A stretch of DNA of 64,000 nt from Nucisporomicrobium flavum. GTDB lineage: Bacteria; Actinomycetota; Actinomycetes; Mycobacteriales; Micromonosporaceae. The DNA lies in the NCBI RefSeq assembly GCF_016464385.1, contig NZ_JADMLH010000013.1:1-64000 (forward strand). The letters are read 5' to 3'. The notes beneath the pieces are model-generated. The model did no database searches. It saw only the letters and a program-made list of their open reading frames with translations, and was not told the origin of the DNA. This document shows positions 9,480 to 17,530 of this stretch, in pieces; position 1 is the first letter of the stretch, and every line of letters begins with the position of its first letter. The position numbers and the translations under genes are program-made.

Positions 9480-9508
9480 ATCTCAACAATCCTGCACAGA
9501 GATGTCAA
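9480..9508 (-). promoter_or_regulatory. Candidate sigma-70-type promoter for the large glycosidase
   Basis: Read on the minus strand, TTGACA (9508-9503) is followed by a 17-nt spacer and TGAGAT (9485-9480). The -35 is perfect and the -10 is weak. The ATG of the glycosidase begins at 9473, so transcription 6-7 nt below the -10 would start at or next to the start codon. That is compatible with a leaderless mRNA, and no clear Shine-Dalgarno is present. Confidence 0.4.
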
Positions 9509-9584
9509 CAAATCGCACAGGGCAGTACAGCGCCGGCCGATGGCCTACAGTGTCCGTGTCGTAACCATGAGTGCTGGAGGTCTC

Positions 9585-10433
9585 GTGTTCCGTCGGCGGC
9601 ACACCGTCGCGCTGGCCCTGCTCGGCGTCCTCGCCCTCGCGTGCGACGGCGCCGCCGCCGACCCGGCCCCCACCGGGCGGCCCAAGCCCTCCCCGGGCCT
9701 GCCGTCCTCGATGGCCGCGCTCGGCGACTCGGTCACGGCGGGTTTCGGCAGCTGCGCCGTCTTCGTCGCCTGCAGCCGCAACTCGTGGTCGACCGGCGGC
9801 TCGGACGACGTGGACAGCCACTACCGGCGGCTGCGCGAGGCGAACCCGAAGATCAAGGGCCGGGCCCGCAACTTCGCCTTCCCGGGGGCGCGCGCCGCGG
9901 ACCTGCCCGCGCAGGCCCGCTCGGCGGTCGATGCGGGGGCGCAGTACGTGACCGTCCTGATCGGCGCCAACGATGCCTGCGCCGACGACGTGGCGTCCAT
10001 GACGCCCGTACGCACCTTCCGGGGCCACGTCGACAAGGCGCTGTCCATCCTGCGCACGGGTCTGCCGAAGGCGCGGGTGCTGGTGGTCAGCGTCCCGGAC
10101 CTGCACCGCCTCTGGCGGCTCGGTCACGACGAGCCCGCCGCGGTGCGTGCCTGGAACCGCGGCGTGTGCCCGTCGATGCTGGCGAAGCCGACCTCCACGG
10201 CCGCGGCGGACGACGAGCGCCGCGACCGCGTCGCCGAGCGCATCGACGCGTACGACGACCAGCTGGCCGAGGCCTGCGAGGCGTACGGCGGGCACTGCCG
10301 CTGGGACGGTGGCGCGGTGCACGGCGTGCGGTTCTCCCTCGACCTGGTGAACAAGGGTGACTACTTCCACCCCAACGTGAAGGGGCAGAACCGGCTGGCG
10401 GATGTCACGTACCCGGGGCGCTTCACGTGGTGA
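9585..10433 (+). CDS. Exported SGNH/GDSL hydrolase
   Basis: 282 aa. An N-terminal basic-hydrophobic signal (FRRRHTVALALLGVLALAC) is followed by a Pro-rich linker and an SGNH esterase/lipase fold. The catalytic serine block is ALGDSVTAGFG (about residue 47), the oxyanion block is LIGANDAC, and the Asp-His block DYFHPNVKGQ lies close to the C-terminus. The signal ends LALAC, which is only a weak lipobox, so lipoprotein versus free secretion is open. GTG at 9585 is preferred because GGAGG lies just upstream (9576-9580); an in-frame ATG at 9567 lacks a Shine-Dalgarno. The substrate is not predictable. It is divergent from the large glycosidase. Confidence 0.84.
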   Translation: MFRRRHTVALALLGVLALACDGAAADPAPTGRPKPSPGLPSSMAALGDSVTAGFGSCAVFVACSRNSWSTGGSDDVDSHYRRLREANPKIKGRARNFAFPGARAADLPAQARSAVDAGAQYVTVLIGANDACADDVASMTPVRTFRGHVDKALSILRTGLPKARVLVVSVPDLHRLWRLGHDEPAAVRAWNRGVCPSMLAKPTSTAAADDERRDRVAERIDAYDDQLAEACEAYGGHCRWDGGAVHGVRFSLDLVNKGDYFHPNVKGQNRLADVTYPGRFTW

Positions 10434-10468
10434 GGTTCCGGAACTTTGATCGATAAATATGGACGGTC

Positions 10469-10497
10469 TTGAATGTGGTTAACCGTGTCCGTAGCTT
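10469..10497 (+). promoter_or_regulatory. Promoter with GGTTAACC palindrome in the spacer, upstream of the manD operon
   Basis: TTGAAT (10469-10474) and TAGCTT (10492-10497) are spaced by exactly 17 nt. The spacer carries the 8-bp palindrome GGTTAACC (10477-10484), an ideal position for a repressor. FadR/UxuR-type GntR repressors of hexuronate genes use GGTnnACC-like operators, which would fit the sugar-acid dehydratase downstream. The assignment is inferred. The operon start ATG at 10537 has GGGGAG 5 nt upstream. Confidence 0.45.
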
Positions 10498-10536
10498 GAG
10501 GGGGCCCCTCCCGCGCTTCGAGACAGGGGAGTCCGC

Positions 10537-11748
10537 ATGCTTGCGCGTCCCTCGGCCCGCCGCGTCGCCGCCGCCCTGGCCACCCTCCTCGTCCTCGCCG
10601 CCTGCAGCGCCCCGGACTCCGGCGGCTCCGCCGCGCCGCAGGGCGACGCGCCGGCCAGACCGAGCCGGGCGGTCACCCTCAACATCCTCGACGTCGCCGG
10701 GAACCTGCAGCTCACCCAGGGCATGATCGAGGACTTCGTGGCCAGCAACACCGACGTGGTCTCGCGCGTCACGTACGCCAAGGCGACCGCCCCGGAGCTG
10801 GTCGGCAAGATCAAGGCGCAGCAGGACGCCAACCGCGTCGACATCGACCTTGTCCTCACCGGCGTGGACGGCCTCTCCGCCGGCCTGCAGCAGGGACTCT
10901 GGACGCCGCTGCTGCCCAAGTACGCCGACCGGCTGCCCGGCATGCGCGAGTACCTGCCCGGCGCCGCCGCGATGCAGAAGCTCGCCGGTGACGCCGGAGT
11001 GACCGTCACCTACTACCCGTCCGGGCCGCTGCTCGAATACCTGCCCGCCAAGGTGCCGAACCCGCCGAAGACCGCCCAGGAGCTGCTCGCGTACGCGAAG
11101 GCGAACCCGGGCGCCGTCCAGTACGCGCGACCGTCCAACTCGGGCCCCGGCCGTACGCTGCTCATGGGGTTGCCCTATCTGCTCGGCGACCGCGACCCGA
11201 AGGACCCGGTCAACGGCTGGGACAAGACCTGGGCGTACCTGAAGGAGCTGGACAAGAGCATCACGCTCTACCCCTCGGGCACCAGCGAGACGATGAAGAA
11301 CCTCGCCAACGGGTCGGCGAAGATCATCGCCACCACCACCGGCTGGGACATCAACCCGCGCGTGCTGGGCACGGTGCCCAAGGAGGCGAAGGTCGCGGCG
11401 CTGCAGAACTTCCACTGGGTGACCGACGCGCACTACGCCGTCATCCCGCGCGGCGTGCCCGCCGACGACCAGGCCGCCGTCCTGCTGCTGCTCGCCCACA
11501 TGCTCACCAAGGAACAGCAGGCCAAGGCATACGACCAGGGCTACTTCTACCCGGGTCCGGCGGTGCAGGGCGTCGAGCTCGCCGCCGCACCGCAGGACAG
11601 CCGCGAGGCCATCGGCGAGTACGGCCGCCCCGAGTACGCCGATCTCATCGCCTCCCACCCGCTCGAGGTGCCGCTCGGCGCCAAGGAACTGGTCGCCGCG
11701 TTCGACCGCTGGGACCGGGAGATCGGCGGCGCCAAGGTGCGCAAGTGA
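10537..11748 (+). CDS. ABC transporter substrate-binding lipoprotein
   Basis: 403 aa. A lipoprotein signal ends LVLAAC (Cys at about residue 22). The mature part is a type 2 periplasmic-binding fold, ending in a helical lobe with AKAYDQGYFYPGPA. It is most like the iron/polyamine/thiamine group of family 1 binding proteins rather than classical actinomycete sugar binders. GGGGAG precedes the ATG by 5 nt. It is the first gene of an operon: the ATPase start overlaps its stop (GTGA). With ManD as the last gene, the ligand may be a sugar acid such as glucuronate, mannonate or a related compound. This is inferred from context only. Confidence 0.85.
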   Translation: MLARPSARRVAAALATLLVLAACSAPDSGGSAAPQGDAPARPSRAVTLNILDVAGNLQLTQGMIEDFVASNTDVVSRVTYAKATAPELVGKIKAQQDANRVDIDLVLTGVDGLSAGLQQGLWTPLLPKYADRLPGMREYLPGAAAMQKLAGDAGVTVTYYPSGPLLEYLPAKVPNPPKTAQELLAYAKANPGAVQYARPSNSGPGRTLLMGLPYLLGDRDPKDPVNGWDKTWAYLKELDKSITLYPSGTSETMKNLANGSAKIIATTTGWDINPRVLGTVPKEAKVAALQNFHWVTDAHYAVIPRGVPADDQAAVLLLLAHMLTKEQQAKAYDQGYFYPGPAVQGVELAAAPQDSREAIGEYGRPEYADLIASHPLEVPLGAKELVAAFDRWDREIGGAKVRK

Positions 11749-12806
11749 GCGAGCCCGGCTTCCGCGAGCTGCGGCTGGACGGGGTGGGCCGCAGCTTCGG
11801 CGGCCGTGAGGCCCTCGCAGGGCTGACCCTGACCATCCGCAAAGGCGAGTTCATCGCGCTGCTGGGACCGTCGGGCTGCGGCAAGTCCACCGCGCTGAAC
11901 TGCCTCGCCGGGCTGCTCCCGCTCACCCGCGGCAGCATCTGGCGCGACGACGCCCGGCTCGACACCGTCCCGCCCGAACGCCGCGGCTTCGGCATGGTCT
12001 TCCAGAACTACGCGCTCTTCCCGCACCTGACCGTGCGCCGCAACGTCGCTTTCGGGCTGCAGATGCGCCGCGTGCCGCGTGCGGAGACCCGCCGGCGGGT
12101 CGACGAGGCGCTGCGGCTGGTGCACCTGGGGGAGCACGCCGGGAAACTGCCCGGGCAGCTCTCCGGCGGCCAGCAGCAGCGGGTGGCCATCGCGCGGGCG
12201 GTCGTTCTCGAGCCGTCGCTGGTGCTCATGGACGAGCCGCTGTCCAACCTGGACGCCAAGCTGCGCCTCGAGATGCGCACGGAGATCCGCCGCCTGCACC
12301 AGACGCTCGGCCTGACCACCGTGTACGTGACGCACGACCAGGAGGAGGCGCTGTCGCTGGCCGACCGGCTCGTCGTGCTGCGCGAGGGCCGGGTGGAGCA
12401 GATCGGCACCCCGGAGGAGGTGCACGGCAGCCCGGTCAGCCGGCACGTCGCCGACTTCATGGGCTACCGCAACCTGCTGCCGCTCAAGGCCGAGCCGCCG
12501 GCCGCCGGCCGGGTCACCGTGGGCGGGGAGGGCATCACAATGACCGGTACGCCGGTCGGGGCGATCGCGGCGGGCGACCTCGTGGTGGCCGCCGCCCGTC
12601 CCGAGGACCTGAGCATCGCCACCGAGGGCGTACCGGCCACGGTGGAGGTTGTCGAATACCAGGGCCGGGAGGTCGCCGTCGAGGCGCGGACGGAGGCGGG
12701 CATCGCCCTGTTCCTGCGCGGCCCCACCCGGCCCGCGCCCGGCGACCGCATCCACGTCGCGGTCGACCCGGCCCGGCTGCTCGTGTTCCCCCGGGACGAC
12801 CCGTGA
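11745..12806 (+). CDS. ABC transporter ATP-binding protein (PotA/FbpC-like) with TOBE domain
   Basis: 353 aa, GTG start overlapping the previous stop. The Walker A is GPSGCGKST (about residue 40), the Q-loop is in MVFQNYALFPHLTV, the signature is LSGGQQQRVAIARA, Walker B is LVLMDEPLSNLD and the switch His is in YVTHDQEEA. A C-terminal TOBE region (about 240-350) is present. It energises the importer with the two permeases that follow. A dedicated ATPase is notable, because many actinomycete carbohydrate importers lack one and share MsiK. It is translationally coupled to both neighbours (4-nt overlaps). Confidence 0.92.
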   Translation: MSEPGFRELRLDGVGRSFGGREALAGLTLTIRKGEFIALLGPSGCGKSTALNCLAGLLPLTRGSIWRDDARLDTVPPERRGFGMVFQNYALFPHLTVRRNVAFGLQMRRVPRAETRRRVDEALRLVHLGEHAGKLPGQLSGGQQQRVAIARAVVLEPSLVLMDEPLSNLDAKLRLEMRTEIRRLHQTLGLTTVYVTHDQEEALSLADRLVVLREGRVEQIGTPEEVHGSPVSRHVADFMGYRNLLPLKAEPPAAGRVTVGGEGITMTGTPVGAIAAGDLVVAAARPEDLSIATEGVPATVEVVEYQGREVAVEARTEAGIALFLRGPTRPAPGDRIHVAVDPARLLVFPRDDP

Positions 12807-13678
12807 CCGCGCTGCGGCACCGGCTCGCCGACCGCGGCATCGACCGGCACCTGCTCCTGCTGCTCCCGGCCGCCGTGTTCGTGGTGGTGCTGTTCATCTA
12901 CCCGTTCTTCTACGGCATCGGCCTGTCGCTGCAACCCGCCGAGGGCGGCCCGCTGGGGGCGTACCGGCGGTTCTTCACCGACGCGTACCTGCGCGACACC
13001 ATCACCACCACGCTCGGGCTGGCGCTGCCGGCCGCGCTGCTGAACGTGCTGGCGTCCGTGCCGATCGCGTACCGGATGCGCGGCCGGTACCGCGGCAAGC
13101 GCGTGCTGACCACCCTGCTCGTCCTGCCGATCACCCTCGGGACCGTGCTCACCGCGCAGGGCCTGCTGAACTTCCTGGGGCCCACCGGCTGGTTCAACCG
13201 GGTGCTGCAGAGCACCGGCCTGACCGACGCGCCGGTACGCCTGACGAACAACTACTGGGGTGTGTTCTTCTCGCTGGTGATCACCGGCTTCCCGTTCGCG
13301 TTCCTGCTCGTCAGCTCGTACCTGTCGGGCATCGATCCCGCGCTGGAACGCGCCGCCGCGACGCTGGGAGCCGGCGCGGTCCAGCGGTTCCGCCGGGTCA
13401 CGCTGCCGCTGCTCGCACCCGGGCTGGCCACCACGTTCTGCCTCACCTTCGTGCTGGCGTTCAGCGTGTTCCCGTCCGCGGTGCTGGTGGGCGACCCGGC
13501 CGGCGAGACGCGGGTCATCTCGATCGCCGCGTACGAGGCCGCCTACGTGCAGTACGACTACGTCCTCGCCTCCGCCATCGCGGTCATCATGGGCGTGGTC
13601 GAGCTCGTCGTCCTCGGCCTCGTCCTCGGCTGGCGGGCGCTGCTCTACACCGGCTCGACCGCGGGAGGCAAAGGATGA
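12803..13678 (+). CDS. ABC transporter permease (MetI type), subunit 1
   Basis: 291 aa, GTG start at 12803 overlapping the ATPase stop by 4 nt. Six transmembrane helices are visible: about 15-40, 70-95, 100-125, 145-170, 205-230 and 255-280. An EAA-type loop LERAAATLGAGAVQRFRRVTLPLLAPG lies between TM4 and TM5; it contacts the ATPase. It pairs with the permease at 13675 in one importer. The charged N-terminus (RHRLADRGIDRH) is cytoplasmic. Substrate is unknown; see the binding protein. Confidence 0.9.
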   Translation: MTALRHRLADRGIDRHLLLLLPAAVFVVVLFIYPFFYGIGLSLQPAEGGPLGAYRRFFTDAYLRDTITTTLGLALPAALLNVLASVPIAYRMRGRYRGKRVLTTLLVLPITLGTVLTAQGLLNFLGPTGWFNRVLQSTGLTDAPVRLTNNYWGVFFSLVITGFPFAFLLVSSYLSGIDPALERAAATLGAGAVQRFRRVTLPLLAPGLATTFCLTFVLAFSVFPSAVLVGDPAGETRVISIAAYEAAYVQYDYVLASAIAVIMGVVELVVLGLVLGWRALLYTGSTAGGKG

Positions 13679-14520
13679 CGGAGCTGCGGCCGCGCCGCCT
13701 CACCGGCAGCCCGCTCGGCTGGCTGATCTGGGGCGTGGTGATCTTCTTCTTCGTCAACCTGGCCGGCGTCATCGTGGCCGTCGTCGTCAGCTCGTTCGGC
13801 CGCCGCTGGTTCGACACGTGGCTGCCGCAGGGCTGGACGGCGGACTGGTACGGCCGGGCGTGGCGGGACTTCACGCTCGGCCCGGTCCTCGTCGTCACCC
13901 TCGAGGTGGCGGTGCTCGTCGTCGGCATCTCGCTGCTCATCGGGGTGCCCGCGGCGTACGCGCTGGCCCGCGCCTCGTTCCCCGGCCGGCGCCTGCTGCT
14001 CCTGCTGTTCCTCCTGCCGATCCTCATGCCGCCGATCACGTACGGCATCCCGCTGGCCACGGTGCTCTACAAGTACGGCTTCGCCGGCCACCTCTCCGGC
14101 GTGGTGCTGGCCAACCTCGTGCCGTCCGTACCGTTCGTCATCCTGACCATGACGCCGTTCATCGAGCAGATCGACCCGGCGATCGAGCGCGCCGCGCGGA
14201 TGTGCGGCGCGCGGACGTGGCAGGTGTTCCTGCGGGTGCTGGCGCCGCTGTCGGTGCCGGGCATCCTCGCCGCGGCGATCCTCGTGCTCGTACGCACGGT
14301 CGGGATGTTCGAGCTGACCTTCCTCACCGCCGGCCCGGACTCGCAGACGCTCGTCGTCGCGCTCTACTACTCGATGTCGTCCGCCGGCATCCGCGCGCAG
14401 CAGTCCGTCGACGCGATGGCGGTCATCTACACCTCGATGATGCTGGTGCTGCTCGTCGTGGCCCTGCGGTTCGTGAACCCGACGCAGCTGGTGGCACGCG
14501 TCGGGGACGAGGAGAAGTGA
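13675..14520 (+). CDS. ABC transporter permease (MetI type), subunit 2
   Basis: 281 aa, ATG at 13675 overlapping the previous stop (ATGA). Six membrane helices and the EAA loop IERAARMCGARTWQVFLRVLAPLSVPG are present. The frame is open far upstream (to 12649), but that part is the shadow of the ATPase and first permease. Its stop overlaps the GTG of the dehydratase gene, so transport and catabolism are produced from one mRNA. It forms the membrane channel with the 12803 product. Confidence 0.9.
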   Translation: MTELRPRRLTGSPLGWLIWGVVIFFFVNLAGVIVAVVVSSFGRRWFDTWLPQGWTADWYGRAWRDFTLGPVLVVTLEVAVLVVGISLLIGVPAAYALARASFPGRRLLLLLFLLPILMPPITYGIPLATVLYKYGFAGHLSGVVLANLVPSVPFVILTMTPFIEQIDPAIERAARMCGARTWQVFLRVLAPLSVPGILAAAILVLVRTVGMFELTFLTAGPDSQTLVVALYYSMSSAGIRAQQSVDAMAVIYTSMMLVLLVVALRFVNPTQLVARVGDEEK

Positions 14521-15725
14521 GGATCACCGAGGCCCGGGTCGTCGTCACCTGCCCCGGGCGCAACTTCGTGACGCTGAAGGTGGTCACCGACGACGGGGTC
14601 ACCGGGGTCGGCGACGCCACCCTCAACGGGCGTGAGCTGGCCGTGGCGGCGTACCTGCGGGAACACGTCATCCCGGCGCTCATCGGGCGCGATCCCGCGC
14701 GCATCGAGGACACCTGGCAGTACCTCTACAAGGGCGCGTACTGGCGGCGGGGGCCGGTCACGATGACCGCGATCGCCGCCGTCGACACCGCGCTGTGGGA
14801 CATCAAGGGCAAGGTGGCCGGGCTCCCGGTGTACCAGCTGCTGGGCGGGCGGTCCCGCGACGGCGTCACCGTGTACGCCCACGCCAACGCGGAGACGGTC
14901 GACGGGGTGCTCGGCGAGGTGGCCCGGCTCGTCGACGCCGGGTACCGGGCAGTCCGCGTGCAGACCGGCGTGCCCGGGCTGGCCACCACGTACGGCGTCA
15001 GCGCGGGCGGGACGCCGTACGAGCCCGCCGACGCCGCCGTGCCGTCCGAGGCGGTCTGGTCCACCCGCCGCTACCTCAACCACGTGCCGTCGGTGTTCCG
15101 CCGGATCCGCGACGAGTTCGGACCCCAGCTGATGCTGCTGCACGACGTGCACCACCGGCTCACCCCGATCGAGGCGGCCCGGCTCGGTGCGGCGCTGGAG
15201 CCGTACGACCTGACCTGGATGGAGGATCCCGTCCCGGCCGAGCTGCAGGAGGGTTTCCGGCTGATCCGGCGGCACACCACGACGCCGATCGCGGTCGGGG
15301 AGGTCCTCACCAGCATCTGGGACTGCCGGCAGCTCATCACCGAGCAGCTCATCGACTACATCCGCGCCACCGTCGTGCACGCCGGCGGCATCAGCCACCT
15401 GCGCCGCATCTTCGACCTCGCCAACCTCTACCACGTGCGCAGCGGCTCGCACGGCGCCACGGATCTGTCCCCGGTGTGCATGGCGGCCGCGCTGCACCTC
15501 GACATCAGCATCCCCAACTTCGGGCTGCAGGAGCACATGCCGCACACCGCCGAGACCGACGCGGTGTTCCCGCACGGCTACCGGTTCGCCGACGGATATC
15601 TGCATCCCTCGGAGACGCCGGGGCTGGGCGTCGACATCGACGAGGAACTCGCCGCGCGGTACCCGTACCGGCCGGCCTCGCTGCCGGTGAACCGCCTCGA
15701 GGACGGCACGCTGCACAGCTGGTGA
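14517..15725 (+). CDS. manD: ManD-type D-mannonate/sugar-acid dehydratase (enolase superfamily)
   Basis: 402 aa, the usual length of this family. The GTG at 14517 gives MRITEARVVVTCPGRNFVTLK, a near-consensus ManD start; it overlaps the permease stop. Metal-binding and catalytic motifs are in place: LHDVHHRLTP (Asp ligand and catalytic His), MEDPVP and VGEVLTS (Glu ligands), plus YKGAYWRRGPVTM in the N-terminal lid and a Tyr in TTYGV. ManD enzymes dehydrate D-mannonate to 2-keto-3-deoxygluconate, but some family members are slow or prefer gluconate, so the exact substrate is not certain. Last gene of the importer operon. It is convergent with the kinase gene, with only 6 nt between stops and no hairpin. 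Confidence 0.88.
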   Translation: MRITEARVVVTCPGRNFVTLKVVTDDGVTGVGDATLNGRELAVAAYLREHVIPALIGRDPARIEDTWQYLYKGAYWRRGPVTMTAIAAVDTALWDIKGKVAGLPVYQLLGGRSRDGVTVYAHANAETVDGVLGEVARLVDAGYRAVRVQTGVPGLATTYGVSAGGTPYEPADAAVPSEAVWSTRRYLNHVPSVFRRIRDEFGPQLMLLHDVHHRLTPIEAARLGAALEPYDLTWMEDPVPAELQEGFRLIRRHTTTPIAVGEVLTSIWDCRQLITEQLIDYIRATVVHAGGISHLRRIFDLANLYHVRSGSHGATDLSPVCMAAALHLDISIPNFGLQEHMPHTAETDAVFPHGYRFADGYLHPSETPGLGVDIDEELAARYPYRPASLPVNRLEDGTLHSW

Positions 15726-15731
15726 CCCGGC

Positions 15732-17447
15732 TCAGACCTCGTCGGTCGAGACGGACGCGGTACCGGACGAGCAGGTGACGGTCATCCTGATCCGCTCATT
15801 GCCGTGCCGGAAGGTCGCCGACGCCGCGGCGGCCGGCCCGGCGTCCACCCCGTCGACCTTGTACGGCCGCGTCGCCGACCACGACAGCAGCTGCGCCCGG
15901 CCCGCCTCCGGGCAGCTCGCCCGTACCGAACCGCCGTCCGAGGAGAACGTGTACTCGCGGGCCGGCTCCTCGGGCTCGGTGGTGGCCGTCGGCCGCGGGG
16001 TCGTCGTCGTGGCGGTGGCGCCGCCGGTGGTGGCGGTCGCCCGCGGCGGCTCGGTGCCCGCGGTGCCGCCGGCGCCGTCCGGGCCCCCACCCGCCGTCGT
16101 CCCGGCCGTGGCGGGTGCCGTCGCCGGGGTGGTCTGGGACACCGGCTTGCGCGGCGTGGTGGCCCCCGGCTCCGGCACCGCGGCGCCGCCGGAGGACGCG
16201 GGGGCGACCGGCTGGGCCTCCGTGGGTTCGTCCTCGCCCCCGTGGCCGGGCAAGAGCAGCCACAGCACGGCGGCGAGGGCGACCACGGCCGCGGCGACCA
16301 TGGCGAGCCGGACCCTCCGGCGCGATGTCCGTTGCCCGCCGGCGGGCGGGGCCGCTGCCGCCGCTGCCGAGGTCGCTGCCGGCGTCGCTGCTGTGCCCGC
16401 CGCCGTCTCGGCTGTCGTCTCCGCGGCCGGACGCAGCGGCACGGCATCCGGGTGGGCCACCGCGCTCGCTGCCGCGGCGTCGCCGGCCGCCGCGCCGCCC
16501 GCCGCGGCGCCGCCCGCCACCGCGCCGTTGGTGGCCGCTGTCGTGGCGTCGCGGCGGATCAGCACGGACGGGGTGGGGTCCACGGCGGTGGCACCGTCGG
16601 CGCGGAACGGCTCGTCCGCCACCACGCGCAGGCCGGCGCCCTGGGCCAGCAGCGCGGCCGCCTCCCGGGCGCTCGGGCGCAGCGTCACGTCCTTGTTCAG
16701 GCAGCGGTTGCACAGGTCCACCACGTACCCGGGCACACCGGGCAACTGCGGCAGCGGCTCCGGCGCCACGTAGATGTGGGCGGACAGCATCTGCGTCGTG
16801 GTGTCCGCCGACCAGGGCGAGTGGCCGGAGAGCAGGCGGTAGAGCAGGACGCCGAGGGCGTACACGTCGGAGGCCGGGTCCACCGCATCGTCGGTCAGCC
16901 GCTCCGGCGCCAGGTAGGCCGGGGTGCCGTACACCTCGGCGTCGAGGTCGCCGGTGCCGGACCGGCTGATCGCCGCGGCGATGCCGAAGTCGACGACCTT
17001 GGCGCCGGTCTCGGCGAGCAGCACGTTCGCGGGCTTGATGTCACGATGCACCAGGCCGTCGGCGTGCGCGGCGGCGAGCGCGGCGGCCACCTCGGCGCAC
17101 ACCCGCATCGCGAACCGGGGCGACATCGGGGCGTGCATCCGGTCGTGCAGCGGTACGCCGCGGACCAGCTCCATCACGATGTACGGCACCGCGGTGCCCG
17201 GCGCCGAGGACTCGCCGTAGTCGTACACCTGGGCGATGTTGGGGTGCGACAGCCCCGCCGCCGCCCGCGCCTCCTGGTGGATCCGCCGCCGGGACTCCGG
17301 GTCGCCCATGTGCCGGGCGGCGAGGACCTTGACGGCGACCGTGCGATCGAGGATCTCGTCGCGGGCCCGCCAGACCACGGACATGCCGCCGCGGCCGAGC
17401 GGGGCGAGAAGAACGTAGCGGCCGCCGAGCCGCTGATGCACCTCCAT
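15732..17447 (-). CDS. Membrane Ser/Thr protein kinase (PknB-like, no PASTA)
   Basis: 571 aa. The kinase domain (about residues 10-275) has the Gly loop LGRGGMS, ATP-binding Lys40 in VAVKVL, the catalytic loop HRDIKPANV with Asp136, and DFG at 153-155. An Ala/Thr-rich cytoplasmic linker follows, then a single membrane helix, a Pro/Thr-rich extracellular stalk, and a C-terminal domain of about 70 residues with two cysteines (VRASCPEAG and MTVTCSSG) that may form a disulfide. The external domain is not PASTA; it is a small unknown sensor. ATG at 17447 is chosen because the kinase homology begins 8 residues later. The next gene upstream is a PASTA-bearing penicillin-binding protein, so a link to cell-wall synthesis is plausible. 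Confidence 0.88.
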   Translation of the reverse strand: MEVHQRLGGRYVLLAPLGRGGMSVVWRARDEILDRTVAVKVLAARHMGDPESRRRIHQEARAAAGLSHPNIAQVYDYGESSAPGTAVPYIVMELVRGVPLHDRMHAPMSPRFAMRVCAEVAAALAAAHADGLVHRDIKPANVLLAETGAKVVDFGIAAAISRSGTGDLDAEVYGTPAYLAPERLTDDAVDPASDVYALGVLLYRLLSGHSPWSADTTTQMLSAHIYVAPEPLPQLPGVPGYVVDLCNRCLNKDVTLRPSAREAAALLAQGAGLRVVADEPFRADGATAVDPTPSVLIRRDATTAATNGAVAGGAAAGGAAAGDAAAASAVAHPDAVPLRPAAETTAETAAGTAATPAATSAAAAAAPPAGGQRTSRRRVRLAMVAAAVVALAAVLWLLLPGHGGEDEPTEAQPVAPASSGGAAVPEPGATTPRKPVSQTTPATAPATAGTTAGGGPDGAGGTAGTEPPRATATTGGATATTTTPRPTATTEPEEPAREYTFSSDGGSVRASCPEAGRAQLLSWSATRPYKVDGVDAGPAAAASATFRHGNERIRMTVTCSSGTASVSTDEV

Positions 17448-17484
17448 GCCGAGGCAGTCTGCCGGTATCGACGACGATCTGCAT

Positions 17485-17511
17485 CCCCGACCCCCCTGAA
17501 AGGGGCCGGGG
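17485..17511 (-). terminator. Imperfect GC hairpin between the PBP and kinase genes
   Basis: On the minus strand, CCCCGGCCCC, a 5-nt loop and a G-rich 3' arm can form a strong imperfect stem 20 nt after the penicillin-binding protein stop and before the kinase ATG. There is no T-run. It could attenuate read-through from one gene to the next. Confidence 0.35.
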
Positions 17512-17530
17512 AGGCGTCCGGAGTCCGTTT

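Noticed and set aside
6633..10433. 1266-aa plus-strand ORF
   Set aside because: Only its last part (from about 9585) is a gene, the SGNH hydrolase; the rest is the antisense shadow of the large glycosidase, Arg/Val/Gly-rich with no motifs.
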